A stretch of DNA of 64,000 nucleotides from Zwartia vadi (GCF_030410375.1 NZ_JAUHHE010000009.1:91518-155517); one strand, 5' to 3'; counted from the first letter of the stretch, positions 47,975 through 58,744 are shown. Numbers and translations: made by a program. The notes: generated by a model from the sequence alone, not told the origin.

Positions 47975-49420
47975 TTATCCCTTTAGAGTTTGTTCGAGCA
48001 CATGCAGCGTATGGTTAAGGTCTGCTTGTTTTGCACGCAAATCAGCTATTTTCCTGACAGCATGTAAAACCGTCGTGTGATCTCGCCCGCCAAACATATC
48101 TCCAATGTCCGGCAAGCTTTTTTGCGTCAGTTCTTTTGCAAGGTACATTGCAACCTGTCGCGGCATTGCAATGTTGGCAGGTCGTCGCTTTGAATACATA
48201 TCTGCAACCTTTATTTTGTAATAGTCGGCGACTGTTTTTTGAATATTTTCAACCGTCACCTGACCGCTTGAGACTGAAAGTAAATCCTTGAGCGCATCTT
48301 TACAGATATCGACATTCGCCACGTCCTTGCCGTGGAACCTGGCGTACGCCACGACCTTTTTGAGAGCACCTTCAAGTTCACGAACATTACTACGCAAATG
48401 TTTCGCAATGAAGAATGCGACCTCTTCCGGCATTGCCAGGCCCTCTTGCTCGGCTTTACGCAACAAAATTGCGACGCGCATTTCCAGTTCTGGTGGCTCG
48501 ATCGCTACTGTTAAACCAGAGTCGAACCTCGAAATCAATCGACTATCAATGCCAGCGAGCTCTTTAGGATACGTATCGCTTGTAATGATGATCTGCTTGC
48601 GTTGCGCCACCATGGCTTCAAACGCATAGAAAAACTCTTCTTGCGTTCTGCTTTTACCGGAGAAAAACTGAATATCATCAATCAATAAAAGATCGAGCGA
48701 ATGGTAGTAACGCTTGAAATCGTCAAATGCCTTGCGCTGATAGGCTTTGACAACATCCGAAACGTATTGATCCGCATGGACATAGCGCACGCGTACACCA
48801 TGACCTGCAGTCACCATGGCGTTTCCAATCGCATGGATCAAATGGGTCTTGCCCAAGCCCACACCGCCATATAAAAACAGCGGGTTGTATGAAATCCCCG
48901 GGTTTTCAGCGACCTGCAATGCAGCCGCACGTGCCAATTGATTGGCTTTGCCTGTTACAAAATTATCAAACGTCAGATCTACGTTGAGTCGCGACTTGTC
49001 ATCGACAGGCGTGATGGCTGCCGCGTTGCGGGTTTGAAGGGGAGCGGGTTCGTCTATGGTGCCGATCGGTTCTTGATTGGATCTTGTTTCACCAAGAACG
49101 CTGGACTCTTGTTTGACTGGATTATTTTGTGTAATAACTGTCGACACGCGCGCTTTTGGCCGCTCGCTATTAACGGATGCGGACAATTCGAACAATACTT
49201 CAACGGGTCGGTTGAACCATTTCGTCGCAAAGGCCTCTATCTGTTGAGCGAAATTTTTTCGTACCCAATCCAGTTTGAATCTGTTTGGAGCGGAAACACG
49301 CAGCTGCGCCTTGTTTTCATCAAAGGCTAGGGGCACCAGCGGACGTATCCATGCGCTGATTTGCTGTGGGGGAAAGTCCTGCTCCAAATGGGAGACGCAG
49401 GATTGCCAAAACTCGTTCAT
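47975..49420 (-). CDS. dnaA: Chromosomal replication initiator DnaA
   Basis: A 481-residue AAA+ initiator that binds DnaA boxes and opens oriC. Domain I starts [14 protein letters not shown]. Walker A is [10 protein letters not shown], Walker B is [10 protein letters not shown], and the domain IV box-binding HTH has [14 protein letters not shown]. The start ATG 49420 gives the usual N-terminus; the in-frame GTG at 49429 is less likely. It diverges from rpmH, with a perfect DnaA box between them. Confidence 0.98.
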   Translation of the reverse strand: MNEFWQSCVSHLEQDFPPQQISAWIRPLVPLAFDENKAQLRVSAPNRFKLDWVRKNFAQQIEAFATKWFNRPVEVLFELSASVNSERPKARVSTVITQNNPVKQESSVLGETRSNQEPIGTIDEPAPLQTRNAAAITPVDDKSRLNVDLTFDNFVTGKANQLARAAALQVAENPGISYNPLFLYGGVGLGKTHLIHAIGNAMVTAGHGVRVRYVHADQYVSDVVKAYQRKAFDDFKRYYHSLDLLLIDDIQFFSGKSRTQEEFFYAFEAMVAQRKQIIITSDTYPKELAGIDSRLISRFDSGLTVAIEPPELEMRVAILLRKAEQEGLAMPEEVAFFIAKHLRSNVRELEGALKKVVAYARFHGKDVANVDICKDALKDLLSVSSGQVTVENIQKTVADYYKIKVADMYSKRRPANIAMPRQVAMYLAKELTQKSLPDIGDMFGGRDHTTVLHAVRKIADLRAKQADLNHTLHVLEQTLKG

Positions 49421-49465
49421 GTGACTCACTGATCAAACCTTGATTCTACCCTGTGAAGGCATAGG

Positions 49466-49474
49466 TTATCCACA
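49466..49474 (+). promoter_or_regulatory. DnaA box between dnaA and rpmH
   Basis: A perfect TTATCCACA 46 bp before the dnaA start. A single box in the dnaA promoter region is the usual autoregulatory arrangement. Only one is visible here, so this gap is unlikely to be the origin itself. Confidence 0.75.
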
Positions 49475-49514
49475 GGCTATATCCGTATTTGTCCGAGTAG
49501 GCAAAGGTAAACAT

Positions 49515-49543
49515 TTGACTTGTCTCGTGTTTTTTGATGAAAT
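49515..49543 (+). promoter_or_regulatory. Likely rpmH promoter
   Basis: TTGACT (49515-49520), a 17-bp spacer, then TGAAAT (49538-49543). This is a near-consensus sigma-70 promoter placed about 55 bp before rpmH. Confidence 0.5.
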
Positions 49544-49597
49544 GGAGGGCTTTTCGAGTTATTCCTAAACTTTTCGCTCTTTGTTGGGCCCTTAATC

Positions 49598-49732
49598 ATG
49601 AAACGTACCTACCAACCCTCCGTCACCCGCCGCAAGCGCACGCACGGTTTTCGTGTCCGGATGAAAACTCGTGGTGGCCGTGCAGTCATCAACGCTCGCC
49701 GCGCCAAAGGCCGCAAGCGTTTAGCCGTCTAA
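49598..49732 (+). CDS. rpmH: 50S ribosomal protein L34
   Basis: A 44-residue, very basic protein beginning [18 protein letters not shown] and ending GRKRLAV, the complete L34 sequence. It heads the rpmH-rnpA-yidD-yidC-mnmE run opposite dnaA, an arrangement conserved in most bacteria. A longer open frame in another phase covers it but does not encode a separate protein. Confidence 0.98.
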   Translation: MKRTYQPSVTRRKRTHGFRVRMKTRGGRAVINARRAKGRKRLAV

Positions 49733-49788
49733 TACGGCTGGTAGTGAGGATTTGGCCAGCTGCCTTTGCCTCGCTCCTTTGCTTTGTT

Positions 49789-50172
49789 ATGTCTCGCGCC
49801 ACGTTTCCCGCGGCGGCGCGCTTGCACCGCCCCACCGAATTTGCTGCGGCCCTTGCGGGTCGCCGTATTGCGCGTGGGGCTTATTTCGTAGTGACCGCTC
49901 ACTTACGCCCGTATGATGAATCAGAGGCATCTACTGATCCGCCATGTGCGAGGCTCGGGCTCATTATGGCAAAACGTTTTGCGCATCTCGCCTCGACACG
50001 AAATGCCCTGAAAAGGGTGGTTCGCGAAGCTTTTCGCCTGAAACGACTTGAATTGCCTCCTCATGATTTCGTTGTCCGCTTGCATAAGCCCATCCGGTCA
50101 ATATCTTTAACCGAGCTCAAGCTCGCTGCCAGAAAAGAGGTCGATGCGCATTTTTTGCGTATCCATCAATAA
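49789..50172 (+). CDS. rnpA: Ribonuclease P protein component
   Basis: A 127-residue basic protein that helps the RNase P RNA bind precursor tRNA. Seen: [11 protein letters not shown] near the N-terminus and the signature [15 protein letters not shown]. The ATG at 49789 gives the family start [15 protein letters not shown]; the open frame continues upstream through rpmH but in the wrong phase. Its stop shares one base with the yidD start. Confidence 0.93.
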   Translation: MSRATFPAAARLHRPTEFAAALAGRRIARGAYFVVTAHLRPYDESEASTDPPCARLGLIMAKRFAHLASTRNALKRVVREAFRLKRLELPPHDFVVRLHKPIRSISLTELKLAARKEVDAHFLRIHQ

Positions 50173-50459
50173 TGCGCTGGCTTAAATCTTTCTTAATTGC
50201 CCCGATCAAGGCTTATCAATATTTATTGAGTCCTTGGCTAGGGCATTGGTGTCGCTTTACCCCTAGTTGTTCTAACTATGCAATAGAGGCCATACAAGTA
50301 CGTGGGCCCTTTATTGGCTTGATTCTGGCAATCCGACGCGTTTCTCGCTGTCACCCTTGGTGCAAGGGTGGACATGATCCTGTGCCGCGATCTGCACACC
50401 GAGGCACAAATACCCAAGAGGCCAATCCGGCATCTCAATCCCGCAATCATCCTGATTAA
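50172..50459 (+). CDS. yidD: Membrane protein insertion efficiency factor YidD
   Basis: A 95-residue protein with an amphipathic N-terminus and the family core SPWLGHWCRFTPSCSNYAIEAI, RCHPWCKGGHDPVP. It assists YidC-dependent insertion at the inner membrane. It overlaps rnpA by one base and is followed 49 bp later by yidC. Confidence 0.95.
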   Translation: MRWLKSFLIAPIKAYQYLLSPWLGHWCRFTPSCSNYAIEAIQVRGPFIGLILAIRRVSRCHPWCKGGHDPVPRSAHRGTNTQEANPASQSRNHPD

Positions 50460-50508
50460 CGCTAAACTGCGAGCCTTCGCTGGTGAGCTTTTTTTAATTT
50501 AGGCAAGA

Positions 50509-52233
50509 ATGGACATCCGACGCACCATCCTATTGATGATTTTCTCGTTTTCCCTGCTGATGCTGTGGAACAACTGGCAAGTCCACCAAGGCAATCCGTC
50601 CCTGTTAGGCGGTGCACCGCAAACCACTACACAGACAGCGCCTGCGGACAGCAAAGCTACGCCCAGCGCAGATACCAAAGGTGTGCCAGCGAGCGTGCCC
50701 ACTGCGCCCGTGACACCATCTGCCAGTGCTGCAGTCGCAGGCAATGTTCCCGGTGTTACATCTTCTGCATCCTCTCAGGCGCAACTTGTTAATTTTAAAA
50801 CTGATGTCTTGAATCTCAGTTTTGACTTAATGGGTGCTCAGCTTGTTCGTGCAGACCTTTTGGCATTTCCAAGTCGTGAGGAAAAAGACAAGCCTTTTGT
50901 ATTGCTTAATAACAGCAATGGGCAGATCTATATTGTGCAATCAGGATTGACTGGCGCGCCCGCTGGCACTCTCTATCCTACCCATCTTGCTCCCTACACC
51001 TTGATAACAGATCAACGCGAACTTAGCGGTGATCAGCTTGTTATTAAATTCGCTTCTGAATCTGGTGGCGTCAAGCTGACTAAAACTTTCACTCTCAAGC
51101 GTGGTAGCTATGAAATTTTAGTTGACCATCAAATTGAAAACCTGTCTGCTCAACCCATCACGCCAGCTGTTTACTTACAAATCACACGCGACAGTAAAGA
51201 TCCAGCCAGCGAAAACTCTACGCCGAGTTTTATGTCAGGCCCAGTGAGCTTTACAGGTCCTGTTGTTTACTCCGATCAGGAAAAATTCCAAAAGGTTTCT
51301 TTCTCTGAAATTGAAAAGCGTAAAGCCACCTACATCAAAGAAGCTGATAACGGTTGGTTTGCGATGGTTCAGCATTATTTCGTAACAGCATGGGTACCTC
51401 CACAAGGTAAAAACCGCAGCTATGAAATGACCGAGCTGCAAAAAAATCTCTTTGCAATTCGAAGCATTGAACCAGTCGGAACTATTGCTCCAGGCAGTCA
51501 ACTCAGCATTCCCGCCAAACTTTGGGTCGGTCCACAAGACCAAGAGGATCTCGAAAAAGTAGCTCCCGGCCTGGATCTTGTTGTTGATTACGGCTTATTG
51601 ACAATTATTGCCAAGCCCCTTTTCTCACTTATGACGTGGCTGCACTCGTTACTTGGAAATTGGGGTTGGACCATTGTTGTATTGACTATTTTGATCAAGG
51701 CAGCTTTTTATCCTCTCTCAGCAGCGAGCTACCGCTCAATGGCCAAGATGAAACTTGTTGCTCCTCGACTTCAAGCGTTGAAAGAAAAGTTTGGTGATGA
51801 TCGTCAAAAACTCAACACCGCCATGATGGAGATGTATCGGACAGAAAAGATCAATCCTCTTGGTGGCTGCTTACCCATTCTGGTTCAGATTCCAGTCTTT
51901 ATCTCTCTTTATTATGTTCTGGGTTCAAGCGTAGAACTTCGTGGTGCGCCTTGGATTTGGTGGATTAAAGATTTGGCTGTTCAAGATCCATATTTCATCC
52001 TGCCTGTTGTGATGATGGGCACGATGTTTATCCAGATGAAACTGAATCCAACGCCACCTGATCCAATGCAAGCAAAGGTCATGATGTTTATGCCTTTAGT
52101 TTTCGGTGCGATGATGTTCTTTTTCCCATCAGGACTTGTCCTGTACTGGTGTGTCAACAATATTCTTTCAATTGCACAACAGTGGTATGTGATGCGTCAG
52201 ATTAACGCAGCCGCAGCGGCAGCACATCGTTAA
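50509..52233 (+). CDS. yidC: Membrane protein insertase YidC
   Basis: A 574-residue inner-membrane insertase. It has an N-terminal helix (about 6-22), a Pro/Ala/Thr linker, a large periplasmic beta domain (about 90-350) and the conserved five-helix core (from about 365) with [20 protein letters not shown] and [17 protein letters not shown]. It inserts proteins alone or with SecYEG. The length fits Gram-negative YidC. Confidence 0.98.
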   Translation: MDIRRTILLMIFSFSLLMLWNNWQVHQGNPSLLGGAPQTTTQTAPADSKATPSADTKGVPASVPTAPVTPSASAAVAGNVPGVTSSASSQAQLVNFKTDVLNLSFDLMGAQLVRADLLAFPSREEKDKPFVLLNNSNGQIYIVQSGLTGAPAGTLYPTHLAPYTLITDQRELSGDQLVIKFASESGGVKLTKTFTLKRGSYEILVDHQIENLSAQPITPAVYLQITRDSKDPASENSTPSFMSGPVSFTGPVVYSDQEKFQKVSFSEIEKRKATYIKEADNGWFAMVQHYFVTAWVPPQGKNRSYEMTELQKNLFAIRSIEPVGTIAPGSQLSIPAKLWVGPQDQEDLEKVAPGLDLVVDYGLLTIIAKPLFSLMTWLHSLLGNWGWTIVVLTILIKAAFYPLSAASYRSMAKMKLVAPRLQALKEKFGDDRQKLNTAMMEMYRTEKINPLGGCLPILVQIPVFISLYYVLGSSVELRGAPWIWWIKDLAVQDPYFILPVVMMGTMFIQMKLNPTPPDPMQAKVMMFMPLVFGAMMFFFPSGLVLYWCVNNILSIAQQWYVMRQINAAAAAAHR

Positions 52234-52250
52234 AATATTCTGCACGAATC

Positions 52251-53603
52251 ATGCAAAATAAATATCCAATCGTTGCCATTGCCACCGCCCCGGGACGGGG
52301 CGGCATTGGCATCATCCGAGTCTCGGGGCCCCATCTGGGGCCCTTTATCTTTGCTTTGCTTGGTTTAAATCTCACCCCACGACACGCACATTATTGTGTT
52401 TTTCGTGATCAAGAGGGCGTACCAATCGATCAGGGTATTGCCCTCTATTTTTCCGCGCCCCACTCATATACTGGCGAAGATGTTCTTGAGCTGCAAGGTC
52501 ATGGCGGGCCTGCTGTCATGCAATCGTTACTTAAGCAATGTCTGCGTATCGGTTCTGCGTTTAACGTGCGCCTGGCCTCTCCAGGCGAGTTCACTTTACG
52601 CGCTTTTTTGAACGATAAAATCGATTTAGCTCAAGCTGAAGCAATTGCCGATTTAATAGATGCTTCGTCAGAAGCCGCAGCGCGTGCAGCAATGGCTTCC
52701 TTTAGCGGTAAATTTTCCAAAGAAATCGATTCATTGGCTCAATCGATTATTCAATTGCGCTTGATGGTTGAAGCGACACTTGATTTTCCAGAAGAAGAAA
52801 TTGAATTCCTGGAAAAGTATCATGCTCGCGAACGTTTGGAACATATTCAAACACATCTTGCTGAAATCCTGTCTCAATCAAGACAGGGTATGGTTCTTCG
52901 TGAGGGATTACACGTTGTTTTAGCCGGTGAACCAAACGTAGGTAAATCAAGTTTGCTCAATGCACTGGCTGGGGAAGATCTTGCCATTGTCACGGAAATT
53001 GCAGGTACTACGCGAGACAAAGTCTCTCAAGTTCTTCATTTGCAAGGGGTCCCCCTCACTATCGTTGACACGGCTGGATTACGTGACACGACGGATCAAA
53101 TCGAAGCCATTGGTATTGAACGCAGTTGGTCAGAAATAGCAAAAGCTGATGTGGTAATCAATCTAAAAGACGCATCTTCTAAAGATACAAAATTAGATGA
53201 AAAAATTGCTCTTCATCGTTCACCTCAAAGCATATTGCTAACTGTTTTCAACAAGGCGGATCTACTTGATTCGGTTCCTCTTGCGACAAGTGATGTGATT
53301 TATATCTCTGCTAAAACGAGATTTGGTCTCGATACTCTTTCATCGAGGCTACTAGAACTTGCAGGATGGCAACCTGGACAAGAAAGTCCATGGCTGGCAA
53401 GACAGCGGCATATAGATGCCCTTGAGGCCGCAGCAAATCATTTAAAGATTGCTTCTTATCATGCTGAGCAAAACGATCGGGTACTCGATCTGTTTGCAGA
53501 AGAATTGCGACTTGCACATGATCAGCTCGGATCGATCACTGGTCATATGACCGCAGATGATTTGCTGGGTGAAATTTTTTCGCGCTTTTGCATTGGTAAA
53601 TAA
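52251..53603 (+). CDS. mnmE: tRNA-modification GTPase MnmE
   Basis: A 450-residue GTPase that works with MnmG to make the 5-(carboxymethylaminomethyl)uridine family of wobble modifications. An N-terminal folate-binding domain is followed by a helical domain with an inserted G domain ([23 protein letters not shown]), and the protein ends in the essential FCIGK. It is the last gene before the candidate oriC. Its partner mnmG lies 3.2 kb downstream. Confidence 0.97.
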   Translation: MQNKYPIVAIATAPGRGGIGIIRVSGPHLGPFIFALLGLNLTPRHAHYCVFRDQEGVPIDQGIALYFSAPHSYTGEDVLELQGHGGPAVMQSLLKQCLRIGSAFNVRLASPGEFTLRAFLNDKIDLAQAEAIADLIDASSEAAARAAMASFSGKFSKEIDSLAQSIIQLRLMVEATLDFPEEEIEFLEKYHARERLEHIQTHLAEILSQSRQGMVLREGLHVVLAGEPNVGKSSLLNALAGEDLAIVTEIAGTTRDKVSQVLHLQGVPLTIVDTAGLRDTTDQIEAIGIERSWSEIAKADVVINLKDASSKDTKLDEKIALHRSPQSILLTVFNKADLLDSVPLATSDVIYISAKTRFGLDTLSSRLLELAGWQPGQESPWLARQRHIDALEAAANHLKIASYHAEQNDRVLDLFAEELRLAHDQLGSITGHMTADDLLGEIFSRFCIGK

Positions 53604-53639
53604 GTTTACCTTTAACTTTTACTGCATATCTTCTTTGTA

Positions 53640-54010
53640 AAGAGTGTTGTTTTTTCCTCTCATCTTCACTCTGTTACAAATTTTTCTATTTTTTTATCCT
53701 GTGGATAACAACGGCAAAGTGATTGTGGATACTTTGTGTATGAATTTCGAATAACCAGTCAGTTACGATTTCTCTTCAAACTTATCCCTGTTGTTCCACA
53801 ATTTCAAACAGAGTTTACGAACAAATAAAAAAACATCTAACCCTGTGATTCTTTATGCTTATCCGAAGTTATCCCTGTTATCCACAAGGTATCTTATCCA
53901 TTAGTTTTTATATATAAACAAAAAGATATAAAGCACTACACCGTTACCGCCAACTCTTAAAAAACCAAGACTTCACATCGCAACACAAAACAATTTGTTC
54001 ATGTTTAAAT
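53640..54010. other. Candidate replication origin (oriC) with DnaA-box array
   Basis: This fills most of the 439-bp gap between mnmE and the aminotransferase. Perfect DnaA boxes lie at 53700-53708 (minus strand) and 53878-53886 (plus). Near matches are at 53724-53732, 53782-53790, 53859-53867, 53869-53877 and 53894-53902. The last cluster is a tandem plus-strand row in which two 9-mers abut. AT-rich tracts flank it on both sides (53650-53698 and 53903-53935, including TTTTTATATATAAAC), suitable for unwinding. Position near dnaA, mnmE and parS supports the call. Confidence 0.7.
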
Positions 54011-54042
54011 TCATTTATCGATAACGAGACGTGAAGTTCTGA

Positions 54043-55212
54043 TCAAACTTTTACTAATCGTTCTATTGCCTGATCAAGAGTTGATTCTTTCTTTGCAAAG
54101 CAAAAACGAACAATGTTGTGATTTGAGTCTGGATGTTCAGGCGTTGCATAAAACGCTGAAACCGGTATGACCACAACGCCATGTTCTTGGGCAAGCCAGA
54201 TGGAAAACTCAGATTCTGACTGTTTAGAAATCTCGCTGTAATCAGCAAGTAAAAAGTAAGTCCCTGGACATGGGAGTGTTTTAAAGCGTGTTTTTGCAAG
54301 TCCCTGTATAAGTTGTTCCCTTTTTTCTTGATAAAAATTCGACAAAGACAGATAGGTTTGTGGATTTTTTGTATAAATCGCAAGTGCATGTTGGAATGGT
54401 GAAGGCACAGTAAAAACAACAAACTGGTGTACCTTTCTAAGTTCTGTTGTCAGAGCGACAGGTGCACAACAATAACCAATCTTCCAACCCGTCGTGTGAG
54501 TTGTTTTACCAAAAGAAGAAATGACAAAAGCTCGTTCTGCAAGCATTGGTCTAGAAGCAACGCTGATATGTGTTTTTTGATCAAAAACAATATGTTCATA
54601 GACCTCATCAGACAATACGATGATGTTGGTATTGTTTACGATGGCTTCTAAGGCTTCAAAATCTTTTTCTGAAAACACAGATCCAGTCGGATTATGAGGT
54701 GAGTTGATGATAATCATGCGTGTTTTGCTAGAAACACACGATTTAACCTTGTTCCAATCTACGGCAAAGAAGGGTTGACTGGATGTTGGTGCTGACATCT
54801 GAACTCTGACAGGGATTCCACCAGCCAGACGTATAGCGGGTACATAACAGTCGTAACAGGGTTCGATAACAATGACTTCATCACCCTGAAAAACAGTCGA
54901 AAGCACAGCAGACATGATTGCTTCTGTTGCACCACTTGTGACAGTGATTTGCGTGTTTGGATCGTACAAACGTCCATACAGACTATGTACCTTGTGACTG
55001 ATGACCTCTCTCAAGCTCGCTACACCAGTCATCATCGGATATTGGTTATGACCTTCTTGCATAGACTTTGTGACTAAGTCTAATAAAGCCGCATCAGCAT
55101 TGAAGTCTGGAAACCCTTGACCAAGATTGATGGCGTTGTAATCGCTCGCCATCTTGCTCATGGTTGTAAAGATCGTTGTACCAATATCAGGCAATTTTGA
55201 ACGAATTTGCAT
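54043..55212 (-). CDS. PLP-dependent aminotransferase (class I, methionine/aromatic type)
   Basis: A 389-residue fold-type I aminotransferase. Seen: NLGQGFPDF near the N-terminus, TSGATEAI, NSPHNPTG, SDEVYEH and the PLP-lysine motif SSFGKTTHTTGWKIGY. It resembles methionine aminotransferases (YbdL type) and kynurenine aminotransferases; the exact amino donor is not certain. It reads toward the candidate oriC, leftward against mnmE. It is AT-rich like its neighbours. Confidence 0.85.
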   Translation of the reverse strand: MQIRSKLPDIGTTIFTTMSKMASDYNAINLGQGFPDFNADAALLDLVTKSMQEGHNQYPMMTGVASLREVISHKVHSLYGRLYDPNTQITVTSGATEAIMSAVLSTVFQGDEVIVIEPCYDCYVPAIRLAGGIPVRVQMSAPTSSQPFFAVDWNKVKSCVSSKTRMIIINSPHNPTGSVFSEKDFEALEAIVNNTNIIVLSDEVYEHIVFDQKTHISVASRPMLAERAFVISSFGKTTHTTGWKIGYCCAPVALTTELRKVHQFVVFTVPSPFQHALAIYTKNPQTYLSLSNFYQEKREQLIQGLAKTRFKTLPCPGTYFLLADYSEISKQSESEFSIWLAQEHGVVVIPVSAFYATPEHPDSNHNIVRFCFAKKESTLDQAIERLVKV

Positions 55213-55274
55213 GGTGTAATTGTCAGCTTGTAAATACGATTGTTTTTCCGATAATACGCATTTTTTTTGGTTAT

Positions 55275-56339
55275 GTGCTTGTGAAGCTGATTTGGAAGTT
55301 GGTCATCGGTTTTATTGCCTCGCTTAGCGGAGCGTTTGCTGCACAGTGGATCGGTATTCCCCTTCCCTGGACATTGGGACCCTTATTCGTTGTGGCAGCG
55401 CTGCGTTTGATGACGGTTCCTGTTAGCAGTTATTCCCCGTTTCGAAATTTTGGTCAATGGGTCATCGGTTTGACTTTAGGCCTGTACTTTACGCCCCAAG
55501 TTGTTGCAGTTGTATCTAGTCATTGGTTAGCAATGATTGCCGGACTTATTTTGGCTCTCTTGCTTGCTGTGTACGGTACGGTTTTGCTTTACCGCTTTGG
55601 CCAAGTTGATCTAAAAACGGCCTGGTTTTCATCTGCCATTGGTGGTGCAAATGAAATGACGGTTCTTGCTGAACGTTATAAAGTAAGGCCCGATTTGGTA
55701 GCAAGTGCTCACACTTTGCGCTTGATCATGGTTGTTATTGCAGTTCCTTTTGCTTGTCAAATTTTCAACGTTGCAGGAGCTGATCCAAGCGTCCTTGATC
55801 AAAAATATTTTGACCTGAAGGGCTTTTTGATTCTTGGTTTATTAACCGTCTCAGGTGGTTATATTGCGTATCGGAACAAAATACCGAATGCTTGGGTGTT
55901 GGGGCCGATGTTCGTGACAATGGCCTTAACCATGAATGAAATACATTTTTCAAACGTACCTTCTTGGCTTTCTCTTCTCGCACAGTTGTCTATAGGCTGG
56001 TCTTTAGGAGATCGTTTCCGTCCCGGTTTTTTCAAGAAAGCACCCCGCTTTCTTCTTTACGTCTTTATTTATAGTGCGACGGCGCTTGTCCTGGCTTTCG
56101 GTTATGCCCTTTTACTTGCTCAATTTTCAAACGTACCTTTATCCTCTTTAGCTGTGAGTGTTGCGCCTGGTGGTATTGCGGAAATGGCCATTACAGCAAA
56201 AGTGCTCCAGCTTGGCGTCCCGCTTGTAACGGCGTTTCAAGTATCCAGGATGGTAGGCGTGGTTTTGCTGACCGGTCCTTTATATGTATACGTAGTAACT
56301 AGATTTCAATCTAAAAAGCTTGCAAATATTTCTGAATAA
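55275..56339 (+). CDS. AbrB-family membrane protein (duplicated transporter-like fold)
   Basis: A roughly 354-residue polytopic protein of the bacterial AbrB/'ammonia monooxygenase-like' family (not the Bacillus transcription factor). About ten helices form two repeats, each with a G-Q/E-W or PWTLGPL type block (IPLPWTLGPLF; IPNAWVLGPMF) and the conserved SSAIGGANEMTVLAE and APGGIAEMAITAK. Function unknown; transport is assumed. The start is uncertain: GTG 55275 or 55281 fits the family, while the open frame runs up to a TTG at 55176 overlapping the divergent aminotransferase. Confidence 0.72.
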   Translation: MLVKLIWKLVIGFIASLSGAFAAQWIGIPLPWTLGPLFVVAALRLMTVPVSSYSPFRNFGQWVIGLTLGLYFTPQVVAVVSSHWLAMIAGLILALLLAVYGTVLLYRFGQVDLKTAWFSSAIGGANEMTVLAERYKVRPDLVASAHTLRLIMVVIAVPFACQIFNVAGADPSVLDQKYFDLKGFLILGLLTVSGGYIAYRNKIPNAWVLGPMFVTMALTMNEIHFSNVPSWLSLLAQLSIGWSLGDRFRPGFFKKAPRFLLYVFIYSATALVLAFGYALLLAQFSNVPLSSLAVSVAPGGIAEMAITAKVLQLGVPLVTAFQVSRMVGVVLLTGPLYVYVVTRFQSKKLANISE

Positions 56340-56391
56340 TTTCATCTGACTAGCGTAATTATTCATACTCAATCCACATCTTATACCTGCA

Positions 56392-56497
56392 TTATCCACA
56401 GCGTTATTAACGATAATAATTAGATGACTATTTTTTTTGAAACTTATTCACTTGTTATCAAGCTGTTTTACCGTAGTTATTAACAGCTTTATCCACA
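56392..56497. promoter_or_regulatory. Second DnaA-box cluster upstream of mnmG
   Basis: Perfect TTATCCACA boxes at 56392-56400 and 56489-56497, with a weaker TTATTCACT at 56444-56452, within an AT-rich stretch containing a run of eight T residues. It lies 2.5 kb from the array after mnmE. The whole gap 56340-56830 has no gene; besides these boxes it contains three parS sites. Confidence 0.6.
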
Positions 56498-56541
56498 TAG
56501 CGGTTCTTCTACTTTTCTTATTGGTGGACGTGACCATTTAA

Positions 56542-56557
56542 TGTTTCACGTGAAACA
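56542..56557. promoter_or_regulatory. parS site 1
   Basis: TGTTTCACGTGAAACA, the exact 16-bp palindrome bound by chromosomal ParB. Nearest to the DnaA boxes of the mnmG upstream gap. Confidence 0.95.
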
Positions 56558-56589
56558 TCCCCCTTTCTTTCAGACTAGTGGCACTTGAT

Positions 56590-56605
56590 TGTTTCACGTG
56601 AAACA
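56590..56605. promoter_or_regulatory. parS site 2
   Basis: Second exact TGTTTCACGTGAAACA, 32 bp after the first. Confidence 0.95.
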
Positions 56606-56772
56606 AGTTAGCTAACACCGATTATGACTTTCTTAAAAAAAGTTTATTAAAGTTTTTACCTGTAGAGTGTTTCTTAGATTGATAGTCACAGTATGTTTTG
56701 TGCATCGAGGATTTTCAGCTAGTCACATTCATGTTGTTGATCAAAGAAAATAAAGTGAAAACAAAAGTGCGT

Positions 56773-56788
56773 TGTTTCACGTGAAACA
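56773..56788. promoter_or_regulatory. parS site 3
   Basis: Third exact TGTTTCACGTGAAACA, 42 bp before the mnmG start, so ParB bound here could also affect mnmG-par transcription. Confidence 0.95.
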
Positions 56789-56830
56789 AGTGGCGCATAT
56801 AATAGATGCTAATTGTTAGGTGAAACGCTC

Positions 56831-58744
56831 ATGAACTTCCCCACATTCTTTGATGTAATTGTTGTTGGTGGCGGCCATGCCGGATCTGAAGCCGCGCTTG
56901 CCTCAGCAAGAAGTGGATCTAAAACTTTACTTTTGACCCATAACATTGAAACACTTGGGCAAATGTCATGTAATCCGTCAATCGGAGGTATTGGAAAAGG
57001 CCATTTAGTAAAAGAGATTGACGCCTTGGGTGGGGCAATGGCGATTGCTACCGATGAAGCGGGCATTCAGTTCAAAATCTTAAATGCCTCTAAAGGACCT
57101 GCGGTACGCGCGACCCGTGCACAAGCAGACCGTGTCTTGTATAGGAAAGCCATTAGGACGCGTTTAGAAAATCAAGAAAACCTATGGTTATTTCAGCAAT
57201 CCGTTGACGATTTGATCTTGGAAGGCGATCGCATTGCAGGTGCTGTCACTCAAACAGGGGTGTTGTTCCGCTCGAAAACGGTAGTTTTGACAGCAGGTAC
57301 GTTTTTAAATGGTTTGGTACATGTAGGTTTAGAAAACTATGCTGCAGGGCGTGCGGGTGATCCTTCATCAACAACACTCGGCCGCAGGCTCAAAGAAATG
57401 AAGCTGCCCCAAGGGCGGTTAAAAACAGGGACCCCACCAAGAATTGATGGCAGGACAATTGATTATTCAGTGCTTGAAGAACAACCGGGAGATTTAAATC
57501 CTATCCCCGTTTTTTCATTTTTAGGCAATGTTGCTTTACATCCCAGGCAAATACCTTGTTGGGTCACACATACTAATGAAAGAACCCACGATATTATTCG
57601 TGGGGGGTTGGATCGTTCTCCTATGTATAGCGGAGTGATTGAAGGTGTCGGGCCACGCTATTGTCCGTCAATTGAAGATAAAGTTCATCGCTTTGCAGAC
57701 AAAAACGCTCATCAGGTATTTTTAGAGCCAGAAGGATTAGATACACACGAGGTTTATCCCAATGGTGTTTCAACCTCTCTTCCTTTTGATGTACAGCTTG
57801 AGCTCATCCGCTCGCTTAAGGGTTTAGAACAAGCTCATATTGTTCGGCCCGGTTATGCAATTGAGTACGACTATTTCGACCCGAGGGAATTAAAAAGCTC
57901 GCTTGAAACGAAGTCTATAAAGGGATTGTTTTTTGCCGGGCAAATAAACGGAACAACCGGATATGAAGAGGCCGCTGCGCAAGGTTTGTTAGCAGGAATA
58001 AATGCTTCACAGTATGCACAGGAAAAAAGTCCATTATTACTCCGTCGAGATCAAGCTTACATGGGGGTATTAGTGGATGATTTAGTCACCAAGGGAGTGA
58101 CGGAGCCATATCGCATGTTTACTTCCAGGGCGGAATACCGCTTAAGCTTAAGAGAGGACAATGCTGATTGGCGACTCACTGAAATTGGAAGACAATACAA
58201 TCTTGTCGATGATGCGCGTTGGAAGGCTTTTAACGAGAAGCATGAAGCCGTAGAAAAAGAAATCCAAAGACTTCGCACAACGTGGATTAATCCAAGAATG
58301 CTAAGTCCGCAGGCAGCAGAAAGCGCACTTGGAAAAGAAATTGCGCGTGAGTACTTACTTTCTGATTTATTGAAGCGCCCCAACGTTTCTTATCAGGACC
58401 TCATGAGTATGCAGCTTCACGAGCAAGTTGATCTTGGCACTGGGCTTCCACCTGGTGAAAGAGCGGAACAAGTTGAGATTCAAATTAAATACGAGGGATA
58501 TATTGCCCGGCAACAAGAAGAAATAGAACGCCAACAATCTTATGAGTCTCACCAAATACCCGAAACATTAGATTTTGATTCAATCACAAGCCTCTCGTTT
58601 GAGGTGAGACAAAAGCTCAGAACGCATCGACCAGAAACAATTGGACAAGCATCGAGAATCTCCGGAATAACACCCGCAGCCATATCGCTTTTACTTATTC
58701 ATTTGAAACGACATCATTACGGTCAGACAAACAAAGCTATTTGA
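56831..58744 (+). CDS. mnmG: tRNA uridine-modification enzyme MnmG
   Basis: A 637-residue FAD protein that pairs with MnmE to modify wobble U34. Seen: the dinucleotide motif [31 protein letters not shown] and the [16 protein letters not shown] block near the middle, with a helical C-terminus. The ATG at 56831 follows AGGTGA; the in-frame start at 56813 is less likely. It opens the mnmG-rsmG-parA-parB-rhodanese operon, with parS sites in its promoter region. Confidence 0.97.
   Translation: MNFPTFFDVIVVGGGHAGSEAALASARSGSKTLLLTHNIETLGQMSCNPSIGGIGKGHLVKEIDALGGAMAIATDEAGIQFKILNASKGPAVRATRAQADRVLYRKAIRTRLENQENLWLFQQSVDDLILEGDRIAGAVTQTGVLFRSKTVVLTAGTFLNGLVHVGLENYAAGRAGDPSSTTLGRRLKEMKLPQGRLKTGTPPRIDGRTIDYSVLEEQPGDLNPIPVFSFLGNVALHPRQIPCWVTHTNERTHDIIRGGLDRSPMYSGVIEGVGPRYCPSIEDKVHRFADKNAHQVFLEPEGLDTHEVYPNGVSTSLPFDVQLELIRSLKGLEQAHIVRPGYAIEYDYFDPRELKSSLETKSIKGLFFAGQINGTTGYEEAAAQGLLAGINASQYAQEKSPLLLRRDQAYMGVLVDDLVTKGVTEPYRMFTSRAEYRLSLREDNADWRLTEIGRQYNLVDDARWKAFNEKHEAVEKEIQRLRTTWINPRMLSPQAAESALGKEIAREYLLSDLLKRPNVSYQDLMSMQLHEQVDLGTGLPPGERAEQVEIQIKYEGYIARQQEEIERQQSYESHQIPETLDFDSITSLSFEVRQKLRTHRPETIGQASRISGITPAAISLLLIHLKRHHYGQTNKAI

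Noticed and set aside
49421..49597. dnaA-rpmH gap as oriC
   Set aside because: Only one perfect DnaA box; the array after mnmE is far denser.
49534..50172. Long 212-residue open frame covering rpmH and rnpA
   Set aside because: Only the part from ATG 49789 resembles RnpA; the first part is rpmH read in the wrong phase.
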